This document shows positions 53,647-63,459 of a stretch of DNA of 64,000 nucleotides, piece by piece (positions within the stretch are counted from its first letter, which is position 1; every line of letters begins with the position of its first letter). A program made the translations under genes and the position numbers. Origin of the DNA: JBHJHP01 sp042219825 (GTDB taxonomy: Bacteria > Bacteroidota > Bacteroidia > Bacteroidales > UBA5342); NCBI RefSeq assembly GCF_042219825.1, contig NZ_JBHJHQ010000011.1:7211-71210 (forward strand), written 5' to 3'. Under the pieces are notes generated by a model, which worked only from the letters and a program-made list of their open reading frames with translations, was not told the origin of the DNA and ran no database searches.

Positions 53647-54612
53647 ATGAAATATATATTGTCCATACTGTCACTTTTTTTTCTGATCCGGATAGTATCG
53701 GCTGTGGATTATGATTTTACGGTGGATAAAAACGGCAGCGGGGACTTTGTGTCTGTACAGGAGGCTATTAATGCGGTTCCGGATTTCAGAAAAAACCGAA
53801 CACTAATTTTAATTAAAAAAGGAATCTATAAAGAGAAGCTTGTGCTTCCAGCAAGTAAGGCAAACATTACATTTATTGGCGAAGACAGAGATAATACCAT
53901 TTTGACTTACGATGATTTTGCACAAAAGAAAAACCGTTTTGGTGAAGAAGTAGGCACAACAGGATCCACATCCTTTTACATTTTTGGAGATGGATTCAGA
54001 GCAGAGAATATTACGTTTCAGAATTCTGCCGGTCAGGTTGGTCAGGCGGTGGCTGTAAGAATTGATGGTGATAAAGTGGCATTTAAAAACTGCCGTTTTC
54101 TGGGTAATCAGGATACGCTTTATCCTCACGGTGATAACAGTCATCAGTACTACAAAGATTGCTACATTGAGGGAACTGTCGATTTTATATTCGGATGGTC
54201 AACAGCACTTTTCGAAAACTGCACCATTTATTGCAAGAAGAAAGGATACATTACTGCACCATCTACCAACGAAGCTACCGAATTTGGCTTTGTGTTCAAA
54301 CACTGTACAATAACAGGCAACGCGGAAAAAGGATCGTTTTATCTGGGACGTCCATGGAGGCCTTACGGAAAATCGGTTTTTATAGAATGTGAACTAAGCG
54401 ATATCATCAAACCGGAAGGTTGGAATAACTGGGGAAGCAAGGAAAAAGAAAAGACTGCATATTTTGCAGAATATAATAACACCGGTAAGGGTGCTAATCC
54501 TAATGAAAGGGTTGGATGGTCTCACCAGCTGAGTAACGATGAAGCTTTAAACTATACAAATGAAAACATACTTGGAGACTGGATCAAAAACGAGCTATTT
54601 TATACAGAATAA
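53647..54612 (+). CDS. Pectinesterase, CE8
   Basis: This enzyme removes methyl esters from homogalacturonan, making it accessible to the GH28 enzyme encoded next. The 321-residue precursor has a signal peptide (cut after about residue 19, RIVSA) and the right-handed beta-helix of the family. The catalytic residues are Asp156 in GNQDTLY and Asp179 in GTVDFIFG, with the RPWRPYG substrate-binding arginine motif. Start: ATG 53647 begins the signal peptide; an in-frame ATG at 53596 lies within the preceding gene. The gap to GH28 is 18 bases. Confidence 0.95.
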   Translation: MKYILSILSLFFLIRIVSAVDYDFTVDKNGSGDFVSVQEAINAVPDFRKNRTLILIKKGIYKEKLVLPASKANITFIGEDRDNTILTYDDFAQKKNRFGEEVGTTGSTSFYIFGDGFRAENITFQNSAGQVGQAVAVRIDGDKVAFKNCRFLGNQDTLYPHGDNSHQYYKDCYIEGTVDFIFGWSTALFENCTIYCKKKGYITAPSTNEATEFGFVFKHCTITGNAEKGSFYLGRPWRPYGKSVFIECELSDIIKPEGWNNWGSKEKEKTAYFAEYNNTGKGANPNERVGWSHQLSNDEALNYTNENILGDWIKNELFYTE

Positions 54613-54630
54613 TAAATTAAAATACATAAA

Positions 54631-56316
54631 ATGAATAAAAAACCGATTCTTTACTTAGGAGCAGCTATGATGCTGCTTTTTACCGGGTGCAAAGCTTCTC
54701 CTGAATCCGGAACCGAAAATTCTGAGGGAATAAAAACTAAGGTGGAGTTCAAAATGCCTGAAGTTAAAACACCTGTAATTCCGGATTATGAAGTTAATAT
54801 CACTGATTTTGGTGCAGTAAGTGGCGGACAGGTTATGAATACCAAAGCATTTGCCGATGCCATAAATGCCGTATCTGAAAAAGGTGGTGGAAAAGTAATT
54901 ATTCCTTCCGGAATATGGCTTACCGGACCCGTAATTTTGAAAAGTAACCTGGAACTGTATACTGAACCGGGAGCATTAATCATTTTTTCAAAGAATAAGG
55001 ACGATTATCCGTTGGTTAAAACAAGCTTCGAGGGATTGGATACGTGGCGTTGCATCTCTCCTATTTACGGAAAAGATCTGGAAAATGTGGCACTTACGGG
55101 TTCAGGTGTTTGGGACGGATCCGGTGATGTATGGCGATTTGTTAAACGGAGTAAACTTACAGCCGGTCAATGGAGAGATCTGGTAGCTTCAGGCGGAGTC
55201 GTGAATAAAGAAGGAGATGGATGGTATCCTTCAGAACAATTTATGAGAGCGGCAGAAAATGCAGACATGAATGTTCCTGCCAACCTGAAAACAAAAGAAG
55301 ATTATATGAAGATACGGGATTTTTTACGCCCCGTTATGGTTGGGATCCAAAACAGTAAGAGAGTCATGCTAAACGGCCCCACATTTCAGAATTCACCTGC
55401 CTGGTGTATTCATCCGCTTATTATAGAAGATTTGATTGTAAAAAATGTTACGGTTCGGAATCCATGGTATTCGCAAAATGGCGACGGCCTTGATGTTGAA
55501 TCGTGTAAAAATGTGATCGTAGACAACTGTAATTTTGATGTGGGTGATGATGCCATCTGTATCAAATCAGGGAAAGATGAAGATGGACGGAAACGTGGCA
55601 TTCCAAGTGAGAATCTGGTCATCACCAATAACATAGTATATCACGGGCATGGTGGTGTTACCGTGGGAAGTGAAATGTCAGGAGGTGTAAAAAATATGCA
55701 TGTTTCAAATTGTACGTTCATAGGGACCGATGTGGGCCTGCGTTTTAAAAGTAACCGTGGTCGCGGTGGTGTGGTAGAAAATATCTACATATCTGACATA
55801 AAAATGGCAGACATACCAACCAATGCGATCTCATTCAATCTGTATTACGGAGGAAAATCAGTATCTGAGATGCTGGAAGATGGCGGCCCGCAAACAGCTG
55901 CAGAAACATATCCTGTCACAGAAGAAACACCACAGTTTAAAAACATTTTTATGAAAGATATAACTGTAAAAGGTGCACAGCAGGCAGTATATGTACAGGG
56001 ACTTCCTGAGATGAACGTGGAAAATGTTTCATTTACAGATATGATCCTTGAAGCTGAAAAAGGAATCTTACTTATTGATTCCAAAGACATCAGTTTTGAC
56101 AATGTTGACCTCTATACACCGGCAAAAAATGCGGTGGAAATATACAACTGTAAAAATGTTAATGCCGACGGACTGAAGTATGATTTCGGGCCAAAAAATA
56201 ATATTACAATCATGGGTGAAGGTTGCGAAAACATTCAATTATTATCATCGGCAAAAAAATTCACTTCCATTGGAAAGAAAGTACCTGAAAATGCGGTAAT
56301 CTTTAACAACAACTAA
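54631..56316 (+). CDS. Polygalacturonase-like GH28 lipoprotein
   Basis: This is an inverting hydrolase of galacturonan or rhamnogalacturonan backbones. The 561-residue precursor has a lipoprotein signal ending in FTGC (Cys20), so it is probably anchored in the outer or inner membrane. The parallel beta-helix carries the catalytic aspartates: the NGDGLDVESC segment, Asp306-Asp307 in VGDDAICIKSGKD and the HGHGGVTVGSEMSGG histidine/Ser region. This is longer than typical plant and fungal GH28 enzymes, with an extra insert (about 165-240), as in Bacteroides exo-type enzymes. The gap to the esterase gene is 26 bases. Confidence 0.93.
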   Translation: MNKKPILYLGAAMMLLFTGCKASPESGTENSEGIKTKVEFKMPEVKTPVIPDYEVNITDFGAVSGGQVMNTKAFADAINAVSEKGGGKVIIPSGIWLTGPVILKSNLELYTEPGALIIFSKNKDDYPLVKTSFEGLDTWRCISPIYGKDLENVALTGSGVWDGSGDVWRFVKRSKLTAGQWRDLVASGGVVNKEGDGWYPSEQFMRAAENADMNVPANLKTKEDYMKIRDFLRPVMVGIQNSKRVMLNGPTFQNSPAWCIHPLIIEDLIVKNVTVRNPWYSQNGDGLDVESCKNVIVDNCNFDVGDDAICIKSGKDEDGRKRGIPSENLVITNNIVYHGHGGVTVGSEMSGGVKNMHVSNCTFIGTDVGLRFKSNRGRGGVVENIYISDIKMADIPTNAISFNLYYGGKSVSEMLEDGGPQTAAETYPVTEETPQFKNIFMKDITVKGAQQAVYVQGLPEMNVENVSFTDMILEAEKGILLIDSKDISFDNVDLYTPAKNAVEIYNCKNVNADGLKYDFGPKNNITIMGEGCENIQLLSSAKKFTSIGKKVPENAVIFNNN

Positions 56317-56342
56317 TTTTAAAACAGACAATTTTTTAACCA

Positions 56343-57089
56343 ATGAACAAATTATTTATTTTCATATTTTCTATTGCAGTGTTATTCGGATGCCAAAAAT
56401 CCGATAAAAGTTATGTCATTCATACCATCGGCGATTCGACCATGGCAAATAAAGCTGAAAAAGTATATCCTGAAACAGGCTGGGGACAGGTGCTTGGCAA
56501 CTATTTTGACGATAATGTAACAGTGGCAAACTATGCAGTAAACGGCAGAAGTTCCAAAAGCTTTAAGGACGAAGGGCGTTGGCAAACCGTACTTGACAGT
56601 ATTAAACCGGGTGACTGGGTATTGATCCAGTTTGGACACAACGATGAAAAGTATAAAGACTCTACACGCTATACAACACCGTATGGCACTTATACTGCGA
56701 ACCTTGAAATGTATGTGAACGAGGCACGGGAAAAAGGTGCAACACCGGTATTGCTGACCCCAATCGTAAGACGTAAATTCGGGGAAGACGGTAAACTGGA
56801 ACCCACACACGGTGACTATCCTGACGCCGTTAGAAAAGTGGCAGAGAAAATGAATGTACCTCTTATCGACATGCAGATATTAACAAAAGATTGGGTAAAT
56901 AACCTTGGTGATTCTGCATCAAAAAAGATGTATTTATGGGTAGGACCAACCGAAAAATATCCAAAGGAACGCAAAGATGATACACATCTTCAGGTTGAAG
57001 GAGCAAATAATGTGGCGAAGATTGCATTGCGCGAAGCTGAAAAACAGAACCTGGGATTTGTAAAAGATATAAAAAAGGACGAGTTGTAA
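56343..57089 (+). CDS. Rhamnogalacturonan acetylesterase-like SGNH hydrolase, CE12
   Basis: This enzyme removes acetyl groups from rhamnogalacturonan/pectin. The 248-residue precursor has a lipoprotein signal ending in LFGC (Cys17). SGNH blocks are visible: GDSTM with nucleophile Ser32, a VNGRSSKSF block, QFGHND, and the C-terminal catalytic pair Asp212/His215 in DDTHLQVEGA. The layout matches CE12 (RGAE-type). It is embedded in the pectin operon between GH28 and the alpha/beta hydrolase, with gaps of 26 and 71 bases. Confidence 0.92.
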   Translation: MNKLFIFIFSIAVLFGCQKSDKSYVIHTIGDSTMANKAEKVYPETGWGQVLGNYFDDNVTVANYAVNGRSSKSFKDEGRWQTVLDSIKPGDWVLIQFGHNDEKYKDSTRYTTPYGTYTANLEMYVNEAREKGATPVLLTPIVRRKFGEDGKLEPTHGDYPDAVRKVAEKMNVPLIDMQILTKDWVNNLGDSASKKMYLWVGPTEKYPKERKDDTHLQVEGANNVAKIALREAEKQNLGFVKDIKKDEL

Positions 57090-57160
57090 AGAACGTAAGC
57101 GTTGATACCATTAGGATTAACAATTAATGGATAAAACGCCTTAACTGATAAAAATTCTAC

Positions 57161-58096
57161 ATGTTTAAACCGCTATTAATACTTAGTCTGTTCTTTTTGT
57201 GTGCCCTGCACGTATCAACAAATCTTAACGCGCAAGAGTATATTCCCCTGTGGCCGGAAGGTAAGATGCCAAACTCTCAGGGCTTGACACTGGAGAGAGT
57301 TGAAGCTCGCGAACGGGTCACACAGGTTGATGTTCCCGGCATGTATGTCTTTCTCACAGCGAGGGATGCCAACACCCGTGGAGCTGTACTTATATGCCCA
57401 TCGGGAGGTTACCAGAAGTTAACGTATAAAACGTCGGGCATGCAGATTGCTAAATGGCTGAATACACTTGGTTTCAATGCTTTTGTCCTGATGTACCGTC
57501 TCCCAAATTCGCCCGATCTGAGAGTAAGTTATGAGGGTCCGGTTCAGGATGCACAACGTGCCATGAAACTCATCAGGGCCAATGCTCCGGAATGGGGAAT
57601 TGATGCTAATAATGTTGGCGTGTACGGCAGTTCTGCAGGCGGCCACCTGGCCACAACCATCAGCACCATAAGGGATGATTTTTCAAACATCGGAGACAGT
57701 TTGGATCGGAGGAATTTCAAACCGGATTTCCAGATACTGGTATCTCCCGTAGTCAGTTTGGTTTCGGATTATCATAAGGGAAGCCGAAACACTTTATTAG
57801 GCAAAAATGACTCCGAAGTGCTGGCTGAAAGATTTTCCAATGAGCTGAATGTAACCGATGAAACGCCACCCTGTTTTATGGTTCACGCCGATAATGACCA
57901 TGGGGTGAGTTCGATGAATAGTGTCAGGTATTATACGGCATTAAAAGCACATGGTGTACCGGCCAGTCTTCATATCTTTCCTTTTGGCGGACATGGTATA
58001 GGCATCCGTAATAATCCGGGATCTACCCGGCAGTGGCCACAGCTTTGTGAGGCATGGTTGAAAGAAATGGGATTTTTGAAACCCCTGGATAAATAA
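57161..58096 (+). CDS. Alpha/beta hydrolase, probable carbohydrate acetylesterase
   Basis: The 311-residue precursor has a signal peptide (cut near residue 24, NLNAQE). The alpha/beta-hydrolase core has an oxyanion stretch LICPSGGYQKL, nucleophile Ser158 in YGSSAGG, an acid in HADNDHGVSS and the catalytic His in FGGHGIG. Such BD-FAE/acetyl-xylan-esterase-like enzymes are common in plant-polysaccharide loci. Acetyl or feruloyl ester cleavage is plausible, but the acyl group is not defined by sequence. It is 17 bases from the GH95 gene. Confidence 0.85.
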   Translation: MFKPLLILSLFFLCALHVSTNLNAQEYIPLWPEGKMPNSQGLTLERVEARERVTQVDVPGMYVFLTARDANTRGAVLICPSGGYQKLTYKTSGMQIAKWLNTLGFNAFVLMYRLPNSPDLRVSYEGPVQDAQRAMKLIRANAPEWGIDANNVGVYGSSAGGHLATTISTIRDDFSNIGDSLDRRNFKPDFQILVSPVVSLVSDYHKGSRNTLLGKNDSEVLAERFSNELNVTDETPPCFMVHADNDHGVSSMNSVRYYTALKAHGVPASLHIFPFGGHGIGIRNNPGSTRQWPQLCEAWLKEMGFLKPLDK

Positions 58097-58113
58097 AAAA
58101 TTTAATGACATAA

Positions 58114-60621
58114 ATGATACAGGTTAACAACATATTCAAACTATCGTTTCTGGTTGCTATTGGTTTTGGCCTTTGGAGTTGCTCGGTAAGGGACAGGAAT
58201 GAAGAGAATGAGATGAATCCAATGAAACTGTGGTATAACAAACCGGCTCAGGTTTGGGAAGAAGCAATGCCACTTGGAAATGGAAGATTAGGTGCCATGG
58301 TATTCGGATCAACCGGGACAGAAAAGATACAACTGAATGAAGAAACGGTTTGGGCTGGTGAACCGGGGAATAATCTGCCAAAAGGGTTTAAAGAAATCCT
58401 TCCTGAAGTCAGAAAACTTATCTTTCAGGGTAAGTATAAAGAAGCTGAAGCGCTTACAATGACCAGAATACCCCGGCATGCGCCTGAATGGAATAACTAC
58501 GGGATGCCATACCAGACTGTTGGTGATTTACTCATTCATTTTCCGGGCCATGAACATTACACTAATTATTACCGGGAGCTCAATATTGAGAATGCCACAA
58601 GTTCAACGACCTACGAAGTTGATGGTGTAAAATACACAAGGGAATATTTTATTTCAGCTCCTGATCAGGTTATGCTGATCCGCTTATCTGCTAGTGAACC
58701 GGGAAAAATCAGCTGCGATATTGATGCAACAACACCTCATACCGTTTTTTCTAAAAAGATTGAAGGGAAAAAACTTATTCTGTCCGGGAAAAGCGAGGAT
58801 GCAGATGATAAAACAGGTAAAGTTGATTTTGCCACAGAGGTTCAACCAGTTCTCGTGGGCGGAACTCTTACTGATGACGGTGAAAAACTGACGATACAAG
58901 ATGCCGATACCTTAACACTATTTGTATCCATAGGCACAAATTTTATAAATTATAAAGATATCAGTGGTGATGCATTTGCAAAGGCAGAAAAATATCTTAA
59001 GCCGGCCACAAAAAAGTCCTACTCTTCTTTAAGATCAGATCATGTTAAAGATTTTCGCTCGTACTTCGATCGTGTAGTCCTTGATCTTGGGGCAACAGAC
59101 TCCATTAAAAATCCTACAGATCAAAGAATAAAAGATTTTAACAGTGGCAACGATCCGCAACTGGTTGCACTTTATTTCCAGTTTGGACGTTACCTGCTCA
59201 TTTCTTCATCCCGTCCGGGAACGCAACCGGCAAACCTTCAGGGCATCTGGAATGACAAACTTAGTCCGCCCTGGGACAGCAAATACACCATCAACATTAA
59301 TACTGAGATGAACTACTGGCCGTCTGAAATTACAAATCTGCCGGAAATGAGCGAACCCTTGTTTGCAATGGTTGAAGATCTGTCTGTAACCGGAAAGGAA
59401 GCTGCAAAAAAAATGTATGGAGCCCGTGGTTGGGTTACACATCATAACACAGATATCTGGCGAATTACAGGTCCGGTTGATGGTGCCTTTTACGGCATGT
59501 GGCCGATGGGAGGTGCCTGGCTGAGTCAGCATTTATGGCAGCATTTTCTGTTTAATGGAGATACGGCTTTCCTGAAAAAAGTTTATCCGGTACTCAAGGG
59601 TTCTGCCATGTATTACGTGGATGTCCTTCAAAAGGAACCGACTCATGGATGGATGGTAGTAGCACCATGTATGTCTCCTGAAAACAGACATCCAGGCGGT
59701 GCATCAATGGCAGCAGGAAATACAATGGACAACCAGCTTGTATTTGATGTATTTTCGAACCTGATGCATGCTGCTAAAATACTGAACGTTGATAAAAGTT
59801 TTGCAGATACAGTTAATACCCTATTCAAACAATTACCACCAATGCAAATCGGACAATTCGACCAGCTACAGGAATGGTTACAGGACTGGGACAGGAAAGA
59901 TGACCATCACAGGCATGTTTCTCACCTTTATGGATTATTCCCGGGCAGTCAGATTTCTCCATTCAGAACACCGGAACTGTTCAGGGCAGCAGAAAATTCA
60001 TTGATTTACAGAGGGGACAAATCCACAGGCTGGTCTATGGGTTGGAAGGTAAATCTGTGGGCAAGATTACTGGATGGAAACAGGGCATATAAACTTATTC
60101 AGGATCAACTCACTCCTGCCCCAGAGGAAAAAAGCGGGCAAAACGGGGGAACCTATCCCAATTTGTTTGATGCGCATCCTCCATTTCAGATTGATGGCAA
60201 CTTCGGATGTACTTCGGGTATAGCCGAAATGCTGGTACAATCGTACGACGGCGATATTTTTCTGTTGCCTGCTTTGCCTGATGCATGGCCGGAAGGTTCT
60301 GTAAAAGGATTAAAAGCCAGGGGTGGTTTTACAATTGATTTGGAATGGAAAAATAAAAAAATCAGTAACCTTACCATCTATTCTTCGCTGGGTGGAAACT
60401 GCAGGATAAGGATTGCCAGTGAGCTTAAAGGTGATACAGAATTGATACCGGTGGAACCGGGAACGCCTAATCCAAACCCTTTATATTATACCGAAAATGT
60501 TAAACATCCCTTGATCAGTGAAAAAGCTGATCTGCAGGGATTAAAAATTCCACAAACATCTCTGTTTGACTTTGAAACGGCGAAAAACGGGAAGTATAAT
60601 TTTAAATCAGCAATAAATTAA
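58114..60621 (+). CDS. GH95 family alpha-L-fucosidase/galactosidase, lipoprotein
   Basis: This is an inverting enzyme acting on 1,2-alpha-L-fucosyl or, in some pectin-active members, alpha-L-galactosyl linkages. The 835-residue precursor has a lipoprotein signal ending in LWSC (Cys23). An N-terminal beta-sandwich (about 35-300) begins with WYNKPAQVWEEAMPLGNGRLGAMVFG. The alpha-barrel carries Asn394/Asn396 in TININTEMNYW, QGIWNDKLSPPWDSK just before it, and HRHVSHLYGLFPGSQI further on. Length and domain order are standard. Within a pectin operon, fucose or galactose removal from rhamnogalacturonan side chains is the most likely job. Confidence 0.93.
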   Translation: MIQVNNIFKLSFLVAIGFGLWSCSVRDRNEENEMNPMKLWYNKPAQVWEEAMPLGNGRLGAMVFGSTGTEKIQLNEETVWAGEPGNNLPKGFKEILPEVRKLIFQGKYKEAEALTMTRIPRHAPEWNNYGMPYQTVGDLLIHFPGHEHYTNYYRELNIENATSSTTYEVDGVKYTREYFISAPDQVMLIRLSASEPGKISCDIDATTPHTVFSKKIEGKKLILSGKSEDADDKTGKVDFATEVQPVLVGGTLTDDGEKLTIQDADTLTLFVSIGTNFINYKDISGDAFAKAEKYLKPATKKSYSSLRSDHVKDFRSYFDRVVLDLGATDSIKNPTDQRIKDFNSGNDPQLVALYFQFGRYLLISSSRPGTQPANLQGIWNDKLSPPWDSKYTININTEMNYWPSEITNLPEMSEPLFAMVEDLSVTGKEAAKKMYGARGWVTHHNTDIWRITGPVDGAFYGMWPMGGAWLSQHLWQHFLFNGDTAFLKKVYPVLKGSAMYYVDVLQKEPTHGWMVVAPCMSPENRHPGGASMAAGNTMDNQLVFDVFSNLMHAAKILNVDKSFADTVNTLFKQLPPMQIGQFDQLQEWLQDWDRKDDHHRHVSHLYGLFPGSQISPFRTPELFRAAENSLIYRGDKSTGWSMGWKVNLWARLLDGNRAYKLIQDQLTPAPEEKSGQNGGTYPNLFDAHPPFQIDGNFGCTSGIAEMLVQSYDGDIFLLPALPDAWPEGSVKGLKARGGFTIDLEWKNKKISNLTIYSSLGGNCRIRIASELKGDTELIPVEPGTPNPNPLYYTENVKHPLISEKADLQGLKIPQTSLFDFETAKNGKYNFKSAIN

Positions 60622-60685
60622 GGTTGGCAACCTTAGGATGTGCCTCTTTAAACAAGAAATGTTAAACAATAAAAAATAAAACTTT

Positions 60686-63400
60686 ATGAAACTTAAATTT
60701 ACACTTTTATGGGCATTTCTGATCTTATGTTCTTCCCATTCTATATTTGCCATTGATGCAGATATGGTGGTTGCCCAGGACGGTAGTGGCGACTTCACAA
60801 CTATTCAGGCTGCAATTGATGCCGTTCCATCAAACCAGACTGATCGCAGAACGGTGATATTCATAAAAAATGGCTTGTATAACACCGAAAAACTGATCAT
60901 TCCATCAAATAAATTAAACGTAACGTTTATCGGGGAAAGCCGTGATCAAACCATTATTTCCTATCACATTTACGATTGCACCAGCCCGACATCGGGCAAT
61001 AAATGCCCGGCAGAAGATGCATTGTTATGGACCGGTGACGTGATAAGGACCTCTGCAACACTGACCATCATGGGAGAAGGTTTCAGGGCAGAGAATCTGA
61101 CAATTCAAAATACAGCCGGCCCTGTAGGTCAGGCTCAGGCAATTACAGTTCGGGCAGACAAATGTGTTTTTATAAACTGTGATTTAACCGGATACCAGGA
61201 TACCATATATTTCTGGAATGATGGGATCAGATGTTATTTCAAAGAATGTCTTGTACTTGGACGTACAGATTATATTTATGGTGATGGTATCGCATTTTTT
61301 GACGCATGCGAAATAAGAAGTTATGGCGGTGGATATATTACAGCACCTTCAACACCTCAAAGTCAAGCTTACGGATTTGTGTTCAGCCATTGTGATATAA
61401 CGTATACGGACGGGAGTCCTCAGCCAACCAATGATGGTCAAAGTTTCAGACTGGGCCGTCCCTGGCACGAATATCCGAAAGTGGCGTGGCTCTACTGTGA
61501 TATGACTGGAATGATCAACCCTCAGGGATGGGGTGACACCTGGAATATGGATTATGCTGCTACCAGCGCAGATCTGCATTTATACGAATATATGAATACC
61601 GGTGCCGGCGCCGATATGAGCGGACGTGCCAGCTGGGTAGGCTTAAGAGCTCTTACAGAAACTGAAGCTGCCGACTATACCGCTGCAAAGGTTTTAAACG
61701 GCAACGATGGCTGGGCACCTTATGAAGATGCTCCACTCGTTACATCTTACCAGTGGGACAACGGAGGTTCTGATAACGGATGGCTGACTGCAGAAAACTG
61801 GGACCCTGACGGATCACCGGCCTCAGCCGAAGTGGCTAATGTATCCGGCCAGGTTACTGTAGATGCCAACGGAGGAACTTTTGCTGCGGATATGAACCTT
61901 ACAGCCGGAGCAGAGCTGAATATTACCGCCAACAGTACAGCCGCATACATTGCCGGTGAGGATGCCACAATTTCATCGTCTTCAGATGTAACACTGAGTG
62001 GTAAAATTGCGACAAAGGATACCATCATTATTTCCACCACTGCAAACCTGACAATTGATGCCAAACTAAGTGGCATACATAAAATAATTAAGCGCGGAAC
62101 CGGAACAGTTATTCTGACCGCAGATAATACAGACTTCTCAGGTCTTTTTATTGTGGAAGAAGGAACCCTGGATGCACAAACAGAAAATTCCCTGGGCAAA
62201 GCAGGTGTGGAAGTTAAAAACGGGGCATCTCTGAAAGTTGAAAATGATGCGGCTTTCTTCCCTGAGTCATCTTTAAGTGTTGTAACAGGTGGGACACTTG
62301 ATCTTTCAGCAACGGTTACCCTCAGCGAGTTTTATATTGACGGAACATTGCAGACCGTTGGCAGTTATAGCGCTACAACCAATCCCTCCATTATTACAGG
62401 AACCGGTTCCGTTGTTGTGGGAAGGCCAAGCACTTTTTTGTTTTCAAGCGGAACGTGGGACAATGTCAGCAGTTACACTCCTGCTATTTTACCGGAACAG
62501 GGTGAAACAGTTTTATGTGAAGGTGAAATGGAAACCGCATCAACCACGAATGTTGCCAACGTAATATTTGTAAAAAACAAAGGGAAATTAAGGTTGAGGG
62601 GACAGCACAAGTCTACCGGTACTCTGACCTTTGAAGGCAACCAGAGAATATCGTATGCCACCAGCGGAACAGGTTTTTCTCTGGAGGCCCCTATTATCAT
62701 TCAGGATGACATCAGTTTTGAAATGAGCAGTGCTAATTTAGGCGGTAGTACAATGGAATTAACCGGAACTATTGTAGGATCAGCAACCGTTAGTGTAAAG
62801 AACACGCGCTCTGATGTAAGCAACAATTCCAAAGTCTGGCTGGGCGGAGATAATTCAGGATTCAGTGGAACCTGGGATGTAACAACTCATGCGAGCAATG
62901 CGTCGGGTCTTGTTGGTATTATTGGTGCAAGTGCGAATGCCATGGGAACAGGAAGTATCCTGATCGGACAGGATAATTATGTACAGTTCGATCACGCTGA
63001 ATGTACCTCATCCGCCAATAACCTTGTGTTAAACCCTGGGGCTAAAGCCACCGTTACTGCCGATATTATTGTAGGATCACTGACACTTGGCACCACAACC
63101 TATTCTACAGGTGTTTTTACAGCGGCATCCAATCCCGAATATATTGAAGGAAACGGCAGTATAACACTGGAGCCTAATGCATTGCATCAGCCATCGATAT
63201 CAGAGTTCAGCGCATATTACAAAAACGGACAGATAATACTAAACGGAAATGCCGAAGAGCTTAGGATCATTACCATGGATGGTAAAGTGGTTCATGAACA
63301 ACATGTAATAAATAACCAGGTAACTGTAAATCTGAAGACCGGCGTTTACCTCTTAATAAACGAAAACAACAGTTTGTACAAACTGGCTGTGATTAACTAA
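60686..63400 (+). CDS. Secreted pectinesterase, CE8, with T9SS sorting domain
   Basis: This is a second CE8 enzyme, made for export past the outer membrane. The 904-residue precursor has a signal peptide (cut near residue 23) and a pectinesterase beta-helix (about 27-350). The catalytic pair is Asp172 (GYQDTIYF) and Asp195 (GRTDYIYGDG), with the LGRPWHEYP motif. A linker and a long beta-helical autotransporter-like region rich in Thr, Ser and Gly (about 360-820) follow. The C-terminus ends in a sorting-domain-like segment (about 830-904, ELRIITMDGKVVHEQ and KTGVYLLINENN). The last gene of the operon, it is followed by a strong terminator. Confidence 0.92.
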   Translation: MKLKFTLLWAFLILCSSHSIFAIDADMVVAQDGSGDFTTIQAAIDAVPSNQTDRRTVIFIKNGLYNTEKLIIPSNKLNVTFIGESRDQTIISYHIYDCTSPTSGNKCPAEDALLWTGDVIRTSATLTIMGEGFRAENLTIQNTAGPVGQAQAITVRADKCVFINCDLTGYQDTIYFWNDGIRCYFKECLVLGRTDYIYGDGIAFFDACEIRSYGGGYITAPSTPQSQAYGFVFSHCDITYTDGSPQPTNDGQSFRLGRPWHEYPKVAWLYCDMTGMINPQGWGDTWNMDYAATSADLHLYEYMNTGAGADMSGRASWVGLRALTETEAADYTAAKVLNGNDGWAPYEDAPLVTSYQWDNGGSDNGWLTAENWDPDGSPASAEVANVSGQVTVDANGGTFAADMNLTAGAELNITANSTAAYIAGEDATISSSSDVTLSGKIATKDTIIISTTANLTIDAKLSGIHKIIKRGTGTVILTADNTDFSGLFIVEEGTLDAQTENSLGKAGVEVKNGASLKVENDAAFFPESSLSVVTGGTLDLSATVTLSEFYIDGTLQTVGSYSATTNPSIITGTGSVVVGRPSTFLFSSGTWDNVSSYTPAILPEQGETVLCEGEMETASTTNVANVIFVKNKGKLRLRGQHKSTGTLTFEGNQRISYATSGTGFSLEAPIIIQDDISFEMSSANLGGSTMELTGTIVGSATVSVKNTRSDVSNNSKVWLGGDNSGFSGTWDVTTHASNASGLVGIIGASANAMGTGSILIGQDNYVQFDHAECTSSANNLVLNPGAKATVTADIIVGSLTLGTTTYSTGVFTAASNPEYIEGNGSITLEPNALHQPSISEFSAYYKNGQIILNGNAEELRIITMDGKVVHEQHVINNQVTVNLKTGVYLLINENNSLYKLAVIN

Positions 63401-63422
63401 TTCTTTGTGATTAAAACCAATT

Positions 63423-63459
63423 AACAGAGGCACCCCAAATTAGGGTGTCTCTGTTTTTT
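63423..63459 (+). terminator. Terminator of the pectin operon
   Basis: AACAGAGGCACCC (63423-63435) pairs with GGGTGTCTCTGTT (63443-63455) over 13 positions with one G-U pair and a 7-base loop, and runs into six T residues. Confidence 0.9.
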
